A DNA stretch of 49,667 nucleotides. It comes from C00003060 sp964502635. Lineage in GTDB: Bacteria > Desulfobacterota > Desulfobacteria > Desulfobacterales > C00003060. The translations under genes and the position numbers were made by a program. Of the stretch, positions 9,032 through 16,630 are shown one piece after another. The number at the start of each line of letters is the position of its first letter. Position 1 is the stretch's first letter. The stretch lies in contig CAZCXI010000009.1 of assembly GCA_964502635.1 (NCBI GenBank), positions 1-49,667 of the forward strand, given 5' to 3'. A model generated the notes under the pieces. That model was not told where the DNA came from. It saw nothing but the letters and a program-made list of their open reading frames with translations, and did not search any database.

Positions 9032-9406
9032 ATGAAGGTGCTTCTATACACAACGGCCCCAGAAGGCATTGTAGAACGGGCAAAGACCGTGCTCCAATCG
9101 TCGGTGTCAGACGGCGTCATCGAAGTCTACCAAACGATCAACGACCTTTCTCTGAGACTGCGAGGGGCCAAGGATATGGCTATCGTCATACTCCTTGTTG
9201 GAAACCGAGAAGATTTTTTGGATCTTCTGGCTATTCGCCATCTGTTTAGAAACATTCGCATTATCGTAGTTGTGCCAGACACAGAGCATGAGACCATCGC
9301 CATGGCTCATCGTCTGCGGCCACGCTACTTGACATATATCGATGGCAATTTTCTGGGGCTATCTGCTGTGGTGAACAAGATGTGTGAAGGTTATGCCCCA
9401 CCCTAG
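9032..9406 (+). CDS. Small receiver-like protein of unknown function
   Basis: A 124-residue soluble protein starting at MKVLLYTTAPEG, with AAAGGAG about nine bases upstream. Longer in-frame starts from 8939 would place the start inside the promoter-like site. Alternating hydrophobic strands (KVLLYTT, MAIVILLVG, IRIIVVVPD, YLTYID) suggest an alpha/beta flavodoxin-like or receiver-like fold of receiver length. The acidic pocket and phospho-acceptor Asp are not in the expected places, so it is probably not a phosphorylated receiver. It sits between a sigma-54 activator and an FKBP gene and is likely transcribed from the promoter at 8943. I do not recognise a named family. Confidence 0.65.
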   Translation: MKVLLYTTAPEGIVERAKTVLQSSVSDGVIEVYQTINDLSLRLRGAKDMAIVILLVGNREDFLDLLAIRHLFRNIRIIVVVPDTEHETIAMAHRLRPRYLTYIDGNFLGLSAVVNKMCEGYAPP

Positions 9407-9467
9407 ACGCTAAGAGTGTCGTTTGAACCAAGTGACCACCCTTATAACGCGCTCATAGGAGATACAC

Positions 9468-9896
9468 ATGATGCAGGCAGGAAATGGCGACACGGTAAAG
9501 GTACACTACACAGCCAGACTGGAAAACGGGAGGGTGATTAGCACCACACAAGGTCGACCACCCCTTGAAATTGAGATTGGAAGTGGAAAGCGTATCTTGG
9601 GTCTTGAACAGGGGATTATTGGTATGGAAATCGGTGAGATAAGAACCATAACAGTTCCGCCTGAGGAAGGATTTGGACCAAAGTGGGAAGAACTAATGCT
9701 GGAGGTAGACAAGAGCGAACTTCCGGACAGCGTCACGCCTACTGTTGGGAAAAGGCTACAGGTGCGCAAAGAAGGCGGCAGCCTTGTGGATGTGACCATT
9801 GCAGACATAAACGAAGAAACTGTAACCCTTGATGCAAACCACCCACTGGCAGGAGAAACGTTGACCTTTGACGTTGAATTGGTTGGGCTGACTTAA
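9468..9896 (+). CDS. FKBP-type peptidyl-prolyl isomerase, SlyD-like
   Basis: A 142-residue SlyD-type FKBP. The start motif GDTVKVHYTARLENGRV and the segment IIGMEIGEIRTITVPPEEGFG are diagnostic. The insert-in-flap chaperone segment follows (about residues 65-120), then ANHPLAGETLTFDVEL closes the FKBP domain. It catalyses cis-trans isomerisation of prolyl bonds and acts as a cytoplasmic folding helper. The His-rich metal-binding tail of E. coli SlyD is absent. Two adjacent ATGs (9468, 9471) are possible starts, both preceded by AGGAGA. No signal peptide is seen. Confidence 0.9.
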   Translation: MMQAGNGDTVKVHYTARLENGRVISTTQGRPPLEIEIGSGKRILGLEQGIIGMEIGEIRTITVPPEEGFGPKWEELMLEVDKSELPDSVTPTVGKRLQVRKEGGSLVDVTIADINEETVTLDANHPLAGETLTFDVELVGLT

Positions 9897-10023
9897 GGCT
9901 TATTCCTTAGTCCCCACTAAGGCCTCAGTATATGCAACAGGATTTAATCGGAAGTTGGGGCGCGCTATTCTGCTGAGGCCATGATGGTAAAGACGGTGGA
10001 AGCATTAAGCGAGAGGAAGCGCG

Positions 10024-10446
10024 ATGCCAAAGATTTTGATTGTAGATGACCAAACTTGCATTCAGGAACTTATTGCCAAAAATTTGCTTCTCGAGGGATA
10101 CGAGGTTGCCACGGCAGGGGACCTCGACTCCGCTAAAGTGCATCTTTATCCTTCTCCGCCCGATTTAGTGCTTCTTGATCTGTATCTTGACGGACCAGAG
10201 GGATTCCGTCTTTTTCAAGACATAAAACGACAATATTCCCACCTGCCCGTTATCATCCTGACTGCTTATGACAGCTATCGGGAAGATGCGAGGTTATCCA
10301 AAGCAGATGGCTATGTGGTCAAAAGTACAGACTTTCATGAACTTAAGAAAAAGATAGTCGAGGCACTAATATCCCGAAAAACTTGTCGGCTGAGAGTCGA
10401 CTCAGAGGCTCATCGCCAGGAAGTCCGCGTAGCTCATTGCTCATGA
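10024..10446 (+). CDS. Stand-alone response regulator receiver
   Basis: A 140-residue single-domain response regulator. The acidic pair is DD at 8-9, the phospho-acceptor Asp is in VLLDLYLDG near residue 52, the switch Thr is in IILTAYDS, and the conserved Lys is in VVKSTD. All key residues are present, unlike the receiver of the sigma-54 activator at 7349. No output domain follows: the last 20 residues are a polar tail. It may be a phosphate sink, a CheY-like effector or a shared input. The paired kinase is not in the window, although a broken PAS-containing gene lies 4 kb downstream. A purine-rich GAGAGGAAG precedes the ATG at 10024. Confidence 0.85.
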   Translation: MPKILIVDDQTCIQELIAKNLLLEGYEVATAGDLDSAKVHLYPSPPDLVLLDLYLDGPEGFRLFQDIKRQYSHLPVIILTAYDSYREDARLSKADGYVVKSTDFHELKKKIVEALISRKTCRLRVDSEAHRQEVRVAHCS

Positions 10447-10508
10447 CGTCGTCTTTTCAAAGTCCATGTAAGTACTGTTTGGTCCGGCCAAGAGTCAGTG
10501 TGCAGGAA

Positions 10509-10961
10509 ATGGTTGTACCTAAAGCCATGCGCAAGATGCCTAAACCCATATTGGCCTTACTTGCCAGCCTTATTGCCTTATTGCTCCTAGGCGGTGTTGC
10601 CTCTGCACAGGAAGAAAGACTCTACCTGGCTTTCGATCAAGGCAGGATGACGGCCAATATTAAGAATACCCCCCTTACGGCTGTTCTGGATAGGATTAAG
10701 CAGCAAAGAAAGATATATTTTGACAAGGGCTTTATGGGAGACCCATCTCTGCTGGATAATGATATCTCCTTACAATTCACAAATCTGCCCGTTCAAGACG
10801 GTCTTGAACGAATCCTTTCGGGCATAAATCATAGTCTTATTTTGAAGGGGGATAGCGTGGAGGGCGTGATGCTTTTTGGCGAGCCTGGCAAGAGAACCTA
10901 TAGGCCATCGAGGCGGACTGTACGAAGAAGAACTCCCCGACGGTCTTCCAGGCGCAGGTAA
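10509..10961 (+). CDS. Exported STN-domain-like small protein
   Basis: A small exported protein of about 150 residues. A hydrophobic signal sequence (ILALLASLIALLLLGG) ends in ASAQ, a good type I cleavage site. The mature part, FDQGRMTANIKNTPLTAVL followed by a paired VQDGLERILSG, resembles the STN (secretin and TonB N-terminal short) fold, which normally sits at the start of secretins and TonB-dependent receptors. Here it stands alone. The last 25 or so residues are almost only Arg, Ser, Thr and Pro, a strongly basic tail. The start is uncertain: ATGs at 10509, 10527 and 10536 all keep the signal peptide, and none has a well-spaced ribosome binding site. The function is unknown; binding of cell-envelope polyanions is speculation. 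Confidence 0.65.
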   Translation: MVVPKAMRKMPKPILALLASLIALLLLGGVASAQEERLYLAFDQGRMTANIKNTPLTAVLDRIKQQRKIYFDKGFMGDPSLLDNDISLQFTNLPVQDGLERILSGINHSLILKGDSVEGVMLFGEPGKRTYRPSRRTVRRRTPRRSSRRR

Positions 10962-11109
10962 GAAGTTTACAAAAAGATGCCCAGCAGACATCTTTTGTCT
11001 TTGATCGTTTGGGAGACGGTAAACCCTTAGTACAAGGAACGCAATATGGTTTTCACGTTGACGAGGCGTTCCAACGTTTTCTCAGTTTGGGATGCAGGAG
11101 TAAGTGGAT

Positions 11110-11298
11110 ATGGTGACATTCTCGGTGCAAATAGACCTAGAAGTGCAGGCAGATTCGCTCGACTATGTGGAGGAAATGACGGCTGAATTGGAACAAGTGA
11201 TCTCCTCACATTTTGATGAGGATGGATTGCTTGAGTTCGACTATGACATCGTGCAACGAGAACAAGATGAAGAAACTCGTGAGGATTATGAAGATTAG
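11110..11298 (+). CDS. Small acidic hypothetical protein
   Basis: A 62-residue, very acidic reading frame starting MVTFSVQIDLEVQ, with AGGAG at 11096-11100 about nine bases before the ATG. A GTG at 11104 would be too close to that site. The first strand-like half is followed by a helix (YVEEMTAELEQVISSHF) and an acidic tail. No family is recognised. The good ribosome binding site and protein-like composition argue for a real gene, but its size keeps this tentative. Confidence 0.45.
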   Translation: MVTFSVQIDLEVQADSLDYVEEMTAELEQVISSHFDEDGLLEFDYDIVQREQDEETREDYED

Positions 11299-11525
11299 CG
11301 CCGCTGTATTTTCGCTTCTGCACAGAGACGCTAACAAAGAAACAATGAGGATCCGCGCACAAAAAAGGGCTGATTTGCAATATTTCCTAACCTTGAAGCC
11401 CTTTAGTCGTCAAAATCGTGCTGAACTGTCATGAATAAACACGTGCGGCAAGAATCGACAGTAGAGAACAGAATGGTCAAGGTTGAAGGTTTGGCCGTTT
11501 TCCACAAGGATCGGGGAGGAGCGCC

Positions 11526-11750
11526 ATGAGTTTAAGCGGGAAAACTACCGACGAGCTAGTGAAAATAGCCAGGGCAGGCGGCGGACTTGTGTTGGAAGGC
11601 GGGAAAAGGACTGCGGATGAGCTAGCCAAAATCGCAGCCGCAGCCAAACGCTCTGGTTCCACCGTAATATTCAGGAACACGGCATTGAGAAAAACCGAAG
11701 CTCTTACGAGAATAGCAGCTGCAGGCAAAGGTCATGTTATCTTTGAATGA
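11526..11750 (+). CDS. Three-repeat small protein (DELxKIA repeats)
   Basis: This 74-residue protein is built from three copies of a unit of about 22 residues. Each has a helix (TTDELVKIARAGGG, TADELAKIAAAAKRSG, KTEALTRIAAAGKG) followed by a strand (LVLEG, TVIFRN, HVIFE). GGAGGAG at 11515-11521 gives a strong ribosome binding site. Similar helix-strand repeats occur in short bacterial proteins without a known role; I cannot name a function. The regular alternation suggests a small solenoid-like or self-assembling fold. The GIY-YIG-like gene follows 60 bases downstream and may be co-transcribed. Confidence 0.65.
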   Translation: MSLSGKTTDELVKIARAGGGLVLEGGKRTADELAKIAAAAKRSGSTVIFRNTALRKTEALTRIAAAGKGHVIFE

Positions 11751-11810
11751 TGTTTTTAAACACAGCTGCATCTTGGGCGGCAGAACCCCAGCCTTGCATA
11801 GAGAGGCAAT

Positions 11811-12143
11811 ATGACGCCAATTGGCATTGTTACCATTGCTGGTGGGTCGGGCGAAGAGTTTGAATTCCTCGCCTATTCTTGGGACGCAGACTTTGCCCCC
11901 GTTGGCGCGGTATATATGATAACAAAATGCATATCTAAACCAGACGGAAGTCTTGAGCATGCACCAATCTATGTGGGTCAGACGAATGACTTGTCAACTC
12001 ATTTCGACAGCCATTACAAAACTGAATGCCTTGCCAGGTACGGAGGCAACTGCGTTTGCGTATTGACCATCGGCGATGAAGAACTCAGGTTACAGGTGGC
12101 ATCTGACATCACGGGTGCCTATCAGCCTGTTTGCAATGATTAG
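11811..12143 (+). CDS. Degenerate GIY-YIG-like protein
   Basis: A 110-residue protein whose middle matches the GIY-YIG fold: the GIY part is GAVYMIT near residue 33, and the YIG part is IYVGQTNDLSTHFDSH near 57-72. In active nucleases an Arg stands in the helix after YIG and a Glu further on binds metal. Here the Arg position in STHFDSH is His, and no clear Glu aligns near the C-terminus (ASDITGAYQP). Cleavage activity is therefore doubtful, and the protein may only bind nucleic acid. It starts at an ATG preceded by AGAGG. It follows the three-repeat protein with a short spacer. Family membership is probable; loss of activity is an inference from motif inspection. Confidence 0.6.
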   Translation: MTPIGIVTIAGGSGEEFEFLAYSWDADFAPVGAVYMITKCISKPDGSLEHAPIYVGQTNDLSTHFDSHYKTECLARYGGNCVCVLTIGDEELRLQVASDITGAYQPVCND

Positions 12144-12256
12144 CCTTGAGGCCTGCTTGCCTCGTATAGGTGTAAAATGCCTCTGACAAGGGTATCTGGA
12201 TTTAAGGGGTAGCTTCCCAGCATGAATGTACATCCAGAAAGGGTAGAGAAAAGCAT

Positions 12257-13408
12257 ATGAACCTTTTCACCAATAAACACCTTGGCAAACTGATAGATGA
12301 ATACGCTTCCCCCTGCGTTTCCATCTTCTTGCCAACACACCGGGGCAGAGCAGAAACCCAACAGGATCAGATCAGGTTTAAGAATTTGCTCCGTGAAGCC
12401 GAGCAAGGTTTGACAACGAGTTGGCTTCGTTCTCCTCAGTTGGAAGGATTTCTTGAAAGGCCCCGAGCACTCTTACAGAACAGCCCATTTTGGGGGCATC
12501 AGAGTGACGGACTCGCCATATTTCTCTCCCCGCACACATTTTCTTATTACCGTGTTCCGATCGATTTCAAGGAGTTGGTAGTGGTTGCCAACCGTTTCCA
12601 TATTAAGCCTCTCCTTCCCCTGATCAGTGGGGATGGACGTTTCTATGTGTTGGCTCTCAGCCAAAACCAATGCAGGCTATTTCATGGATCCCGTTACAGC
12701 GTTGTTGACGTCGACTTTGAAGCTGTTCCTGGAAGACTGGCTGATGTGTTTATGGCCAAAGGCCTTGAGAAACAGTTCCACGTCCATAGTGGGAGACCAG
12801 GAACGAAAGGCGAACGAGCAACCATTTTTCATGGCCACGGCACTGACACCACAGATAACAAGGAGAACATCTTACATTACTTCCGTGAGGTTGATAGAGG
12901 GCTACATGAGGTGCTCAGAGATGAACAAGCACCTTTGGTGCTGGCAGGAGTTGAATTCCTTCTTCCGATTTACAGACAGGCGAACACCTATCCGTATTTG
13001 GTCGAAGGAGGCGTTACAGGCAACCCCGAAGCGCTGAGTGCGGAGGAGCTCCATGACGATGCCTGGAGAATTGTACAGCCTCACTTTCGGAAGGATCGTG
13101 ACGAAGCCATAGCCCAATATAGGCAGATCGCAGGTAGGGACAAATCGTCCTGCGATGTTAAGGCAATTGTTCGGTCTGCCTACTATGGAAGAGTCGAATT
13201 ACTGTTTGCTGCTATTGGCCTTCAAAGCTGGGGCACATTTGATCTGGCGACCAATACAGTTCACCTCCGCGACGGAGCAGAGCCGGGCGACTCGGATCTC
13301 TTGGATTTTGCGGCGATTCACACGTTGTTAAATGGAGGGACTGTCTATGGAGTTGAACCTGATGAGGTCCCTGCTGATGCGCCACTTGCTGCGGTATTCC
13401 GTTATTGA
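12257..13408 (+). CDS. baeRF-type eRF1-like protein
   Basis: A 383-residue protein resembling the bacterial archaeo-eukaryotic release factor-like (baeRF) families. The opening YASPCVSIFLPTHRGRAETQ and the later FYVLALSQNQCRLFHGSRY correspond to domains typical of these proteins, and HDDAWRIVQPHFRKDRDEAI leads into the eRF1 domain-3-like part. These proteins are thought to act near the ribosome under stress, but no reaction is established. ATG at 12257 follows AGAAAAGCAT; a weak ribosome binding site. It stands alone, with some 110 bases before it and about 350 bases of apparently non-coding sequence after it. Classification is from overall pattern and so moderately sure. Confidence 0.7.
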   Translation: MNLFTNKHLGKLIDEYASPCVSIFLPTHRGRAETQQDQIRFKNLLREAEQGLTTSWLRSPQLEGFLERPRALLQNSPFWGHQSDGLAIFLSPHTFSYYRVPIDFKELVVVANRFHIKPLLPLISGDGRFYVLALSQNQCRLFHGSRYSVVDVDFEAVPGRLADVFMAKGLEKQFHVHSGRPGTKGERATIFHGHGTDTTDNKENILHYFREVDRGLHEVLRDEQAPLVLAGVEFLLPIYRQANTYPYLVEGGVTGNPEALSAEELHDDAWRIVQPHFRKDRDEAIAQYRQIAGRDKSSCDVKAIVRSAYYGRVELLFAAIGLQSWGTFDLATNTVHLRDGAEPGDSDLLDFAAIHTLLNGGTVYGVEPDEVPADAPLAAVFRY

Positions 13409-13757
13409 TGTGACTTATCTGGGTCTTTGGCAAAAGTCTGGCTTTCGCCCAAAATGGATGAGAGATGGATGGCTATTGAAAAAATTAAGGCCCATATTGA
13501 ACGTGCCAGGTTCGAGCTGAGATGGACCTATAGTCAAAGCAGAAAAACTTGGCGGAGTCATGACGGCCCAACCGGGTCATTGGGTTGGTGGAGGTTGCCC
13601 AAAAGCATCCGAAGCACCCTAGGAAAACCTACTCTGGCAAACTTGTTCGGGATAAGCCAAGGTAACACTTGTTTACAAAGGTCGCTTGGCCATTTGTGGA
13701 CGGTGTCTATGTAAGAAATGGATCTTCCCTAGACAAAATAGAAAAGGAGACCACGCG
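13409..13757. other. Gap with possible gene remnants
   Basis: About 350 bases without a supported gene. Two fragments look protein-like: MDERWMAIEKIKAHIERARF in the frame starting at 13427, and KHPRKTYSGKLVRDKPR in another frame ending near 13649. They could be debris of a decayed gene, but nothing is recognised. AAGGAGA at 13744-13750 is the ribosome binding site of the next gene. Confidence 0.3.
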
Positions 13758-14129
13758 GTGTCAGAGAATGGCCGAGACAAAGTCGTTTCTATCAGAGACA
13801 AGCTAGAAGCGACGCCGAATAATCAATCTACCAAGATTGGCATTTTGAGTCTCACCACATTTGAAGGCGTAACTCAACAAGAAACCAAGGCAGATGTCTG
13901 TTATATCGGTGTCATTTATACGATGCCGGCTGAAGACTACCACGACACACTGGACGCCTGTGACATGAAGGCGAAAAGTCTCTTTAAGACTCTGAGGCGT
14001 GACGGCCGGGATCTTATTCCTGTGCCTGGTGGACAAATTGAGCGTTATGACGTTTTTGACGCAAATAAAGAGAGTGTGCACATAATGTATCGTTTCCCTT
14101 ACATGCCCAAGCCAATTAAGGTGAGTTAA
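13758..14129 (+). CDS. Conserved-looking hypothetical protein
   Basis: The start is taken as the GTG at 13758, seven bases after AAGGAGA; a longer frame from 13686 adds an unlikely Cys-rich leader. The 123-residue product is polar and soluble, with a core IGILSLTTFEGVTQQE, VCYIGVIYTMPAEDYH and HIMYRFPYMPKPIKV that suggests an alpha/beta domain. No catalytic motif or membrane segment is seen. Not recognised. Confidence 0.6.
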   Translation: MSENGRDKVVSIRDKLEATPNNQSTKIGILSLTTFEGVTQQETKADVCYIGVIYTMPAEDYHDTLDACDMKAKSLFKTLRRDGRDLIPVPGGQIERYDVFDANKESVHIMYRFPYMPKPIKVS

Positions 14130-14226
14130 TCGTAGCATTGACTGTCAGTGCATGGCACACGCGACACGCCAACGATCTGTTTGGTAACGATTTCACCAGG
14201 CCATCTCCGGCTGAGTCAATTGTTTT

Positions 14227-14714
14227 ATGTTTGAGGATAATGTGAAAGACAAGAATAAAACAAAGGATCAACTGATTGAAGAATTGGACGGACTCCGTCA
14301 GCAGGTTGCCTGGCTGGAAAAGGCTGCTATGGAACGCGATTACGCACAGGAGGAATCGAGTGTTCTTTTCGATGCATTGGAGTCATCAGTCAATGCCGTC
14401 CTCATAACCAACCTTGAGGGACGCATTGTGTACGTCAATCCTGCCTTTCTGAGTATGTTTGAATATGGAGAAAAAGCAGAACTCTTAGGCAGGAATGCAG
14501 CCAACCTATTCGATTCAGAGCAAATAACCAGATTCACCGATGTCAAAGCTGTCATTGACAAAGCAAAAGGGGAGACGGAGGAGTTCACTGTTCGGCGGAA
14601 GGGTGGGGTGGCACGACATTGCTGGTGTAGGCTTCTTCTTCGAATGTTACGGACATGGAGGGAAATACCATCGGCAAAATGGCCTCGTTGGTAGATATCA
14701 CGGAGTATAAGTAG
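14227..14714 (+). pseudogene. Broken PAS-domain sensor gene fragment
   Basis: The frame opens with a coiled-coil (QLIEELDGLRQQVAWLEKA) and a PAS domain (ALESSVNAVLITNLEGRIVY, VNPAFLSMFEYGEKAELLG). After EFTVRRKGG near 14600 the frame goes wrong. The expected PAS/PAC ending is found in another frame at about 14650-14711 (SNVTDMEGNTIGKMASLVDI followed by TEYK), ending in TAG. The kinase or output part of such proteins is missing altogether. The gene is therefore frameshifted and truncated: a remnant of a PAS sensor kinase or regulator. Confidence 0.7.
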
Positions 14715-14754
14715 GCCCAGGGAGCCCTGAAAAAGTGCGAGACATGGTGACGCT

Positions 14755-15188
14755 ATGAGACGGATTGTTCTATTTGCAGTTCTTTGTCTTGTGGTCTTTG
14801 CTGGAGAGGCGAATGCGAAGCGGCTTGCTGTGAGGGTGGAGAGGGCCAACGTACGCTCTGGTCCTGGGACAAATCATGACATTCTTTGGTCTGTGTAGGG
14901 AAGAACTATCCGTTTGATGTTCTAAAGAAGTCAGGCAGGTGGTACAGGATCCGGGACTTTGAGGGTGATGTGGGTTGGATGCATGGCACTTTGCTAAAGC
15001 AGATCCCAGCGGTCATTGTCAAAGCGCAACTGGTCAATGTTCGGGAGAAGCCGGGAACGAATTACAAGATATTATTTCAGGCGAAAAGAGGAGTGTGTTT
15101 CAAGCGTCTCGGCCAAAAAGGCAAATGGCTCAAAGTCCAGCATGCAGACGGGGAGGTGGGCTGGATTCATAAGTCTCTTGTCTGGTGA
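14755..15188 (+). pseudogene. Frameshifted exported SH3-domain protein
   Basis: The ATG at 14755 gives a signal peptide (RRIVLFAVLCLVVFAGEANA) and the first SH3b repeat (ANVRSGPGTNHDILW), then hits TAG at 14896. The protein continues in a different frame from about 14889 to 15188: NYPFDVLKKSGRWYRIRDF and a second repeat VNVREKPGTNYKILFQ, ending in WIHKSLVW. Rejoined, it would be an exported cell-wall-binding protein of about 144 residues with two SH3b domains. One indel near 14890 explains the break. A sequencing error cannot be excluded, but the broken PAS gene next to it supports real decay. Confidence 0.7.
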
Positions 15189-15300
15189 CATCAAAAGCCC
15201 AAGAAAAAACGGTGAGATAGACCCATTGCAGGAAGTATAGAATCTGAACTAGGACAAGGCCGTGTCGAATAGCTAGATGGAACAGATAGCCGCAAGAAAC

Positions 15301-15615
15301 CTAATAATGTCTATCGACACGTTCAATAACGCCGTTGTGGATATAGATAGCGTAGCTGGTGTGCTTCGTATCCTTGCCCGGCTTGATTTTGCAGCCTCTA
15401 TCTCCGGCACGGCAGCGTTTGTGGTACCAAACAGTTTCTCTCACATCGTATATGCTTCCATCGAAAAAACCGTGGCCCTCACCCCAATGTTCGATCAGTT
15501 CTTGCCTGGGGCAGCCCACATAAGGAAACCAAGCCCCTTTCTGGGTGGTAGCGCAAGCCGCAAAGACTGTTAAAAAGACTGTTAAAAGGATGACACCAGC
15601 AAGTTTGATTTTCAT
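15301..15615 (-). CDS. Small lipoprotein of unknown function
   Basis: A 104-residue predicted lipoprotein. The signal sequence MKIKLAGVILLTVFLTVF ends at the lipobox FAAC, so the mature protein starts at Cys20 and should be membrane anchored. The mature part holds GCPRQELIEHWGEGHGF and a segment YDVRETVWYHKRCRAGDRG, reminiscent of small lipoproteins with a BamE-like start, but no family is certain. The LTVF duplication inside the signal peptide is encoded by a short DNA repeat near 15569-15592. It faces the pseudogenes tail to tail. Confidence 0.6.
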   Translation of the reverse strand: MKIKLAGVILLTVFLTVFAACATTQKGAWFPYVGCPRQELIEHWGEGHGFFDGSIYDVRETVWYHKRCRAGDRGCKIKPGKDTKHTSYAIYIHNGVIERVDRHY

Positions 15616-16367
<752 letters not shown>

Positions 16368-16463
16368 CCAACCATGCAAGAATTTTCTAGCACCTTGCCT
16401 CCCTTCTGTCAACATGCATCCTCTCAGGTCTTTGGCCAGATCAGAAATCAGGGGTACGAGCGA

Positions 16464-16492
16464 TTGACGAATCAATGTTATAGTGCTAAAAA
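16464..16492 (+). promoter_or_regulatory. Candidate sigma-70 promoter for aconitase
   Basis: TTGACG at 16464-16469 and TAAAAA at 16487-16492 are separated by 17 bases. This would give a leader of about 130 bases before the GTG of the aconitase gene. The -10 box is only fair. Confidence 0.35.
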
Positions 16493-16498
16493 TCCATG

Positions 16499-16527
16499 GC
16501 CCATCCTGGCGTGATGGGCTGATTTTT
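16499..16527 (+). terminator. Terminator-like hairpin in the aconitase leader
   Basis: GCCCATC (16499-16505) and GATGGGC (16513-16519) form a seven-pair stem with a seven-base loop, followed after three bases by TTTTT. It lies between the candidate promoter and the aconitase start, so it may attenuate transcription. No plus-strand gene upstream needs terminating here. Confidence 0.4.
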
Positions 16528-16630
16528 GTTGGAACCTGTGTCCTTGCAGGCAGTAGAGAGCGGGGTGGTGCCCTGGATCTGCGGCACAGCGACGCTTGCA
16601 ACGTCAGAGGACATAGCATAGAGGAACATA

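Noticed and set aside
13427..13714. Possible 95-residue gene
   Set aside because: Starts without a ribosome binding site and mixes protein-like and random-looking parts; treated as possible remnant only.
14886..14898. In-frame TAG of the SH3b gene as a recoded codon
   Set aside because: The continuation is in a different frame, so a codon reassignment would not join the two halves; an indel explains it.
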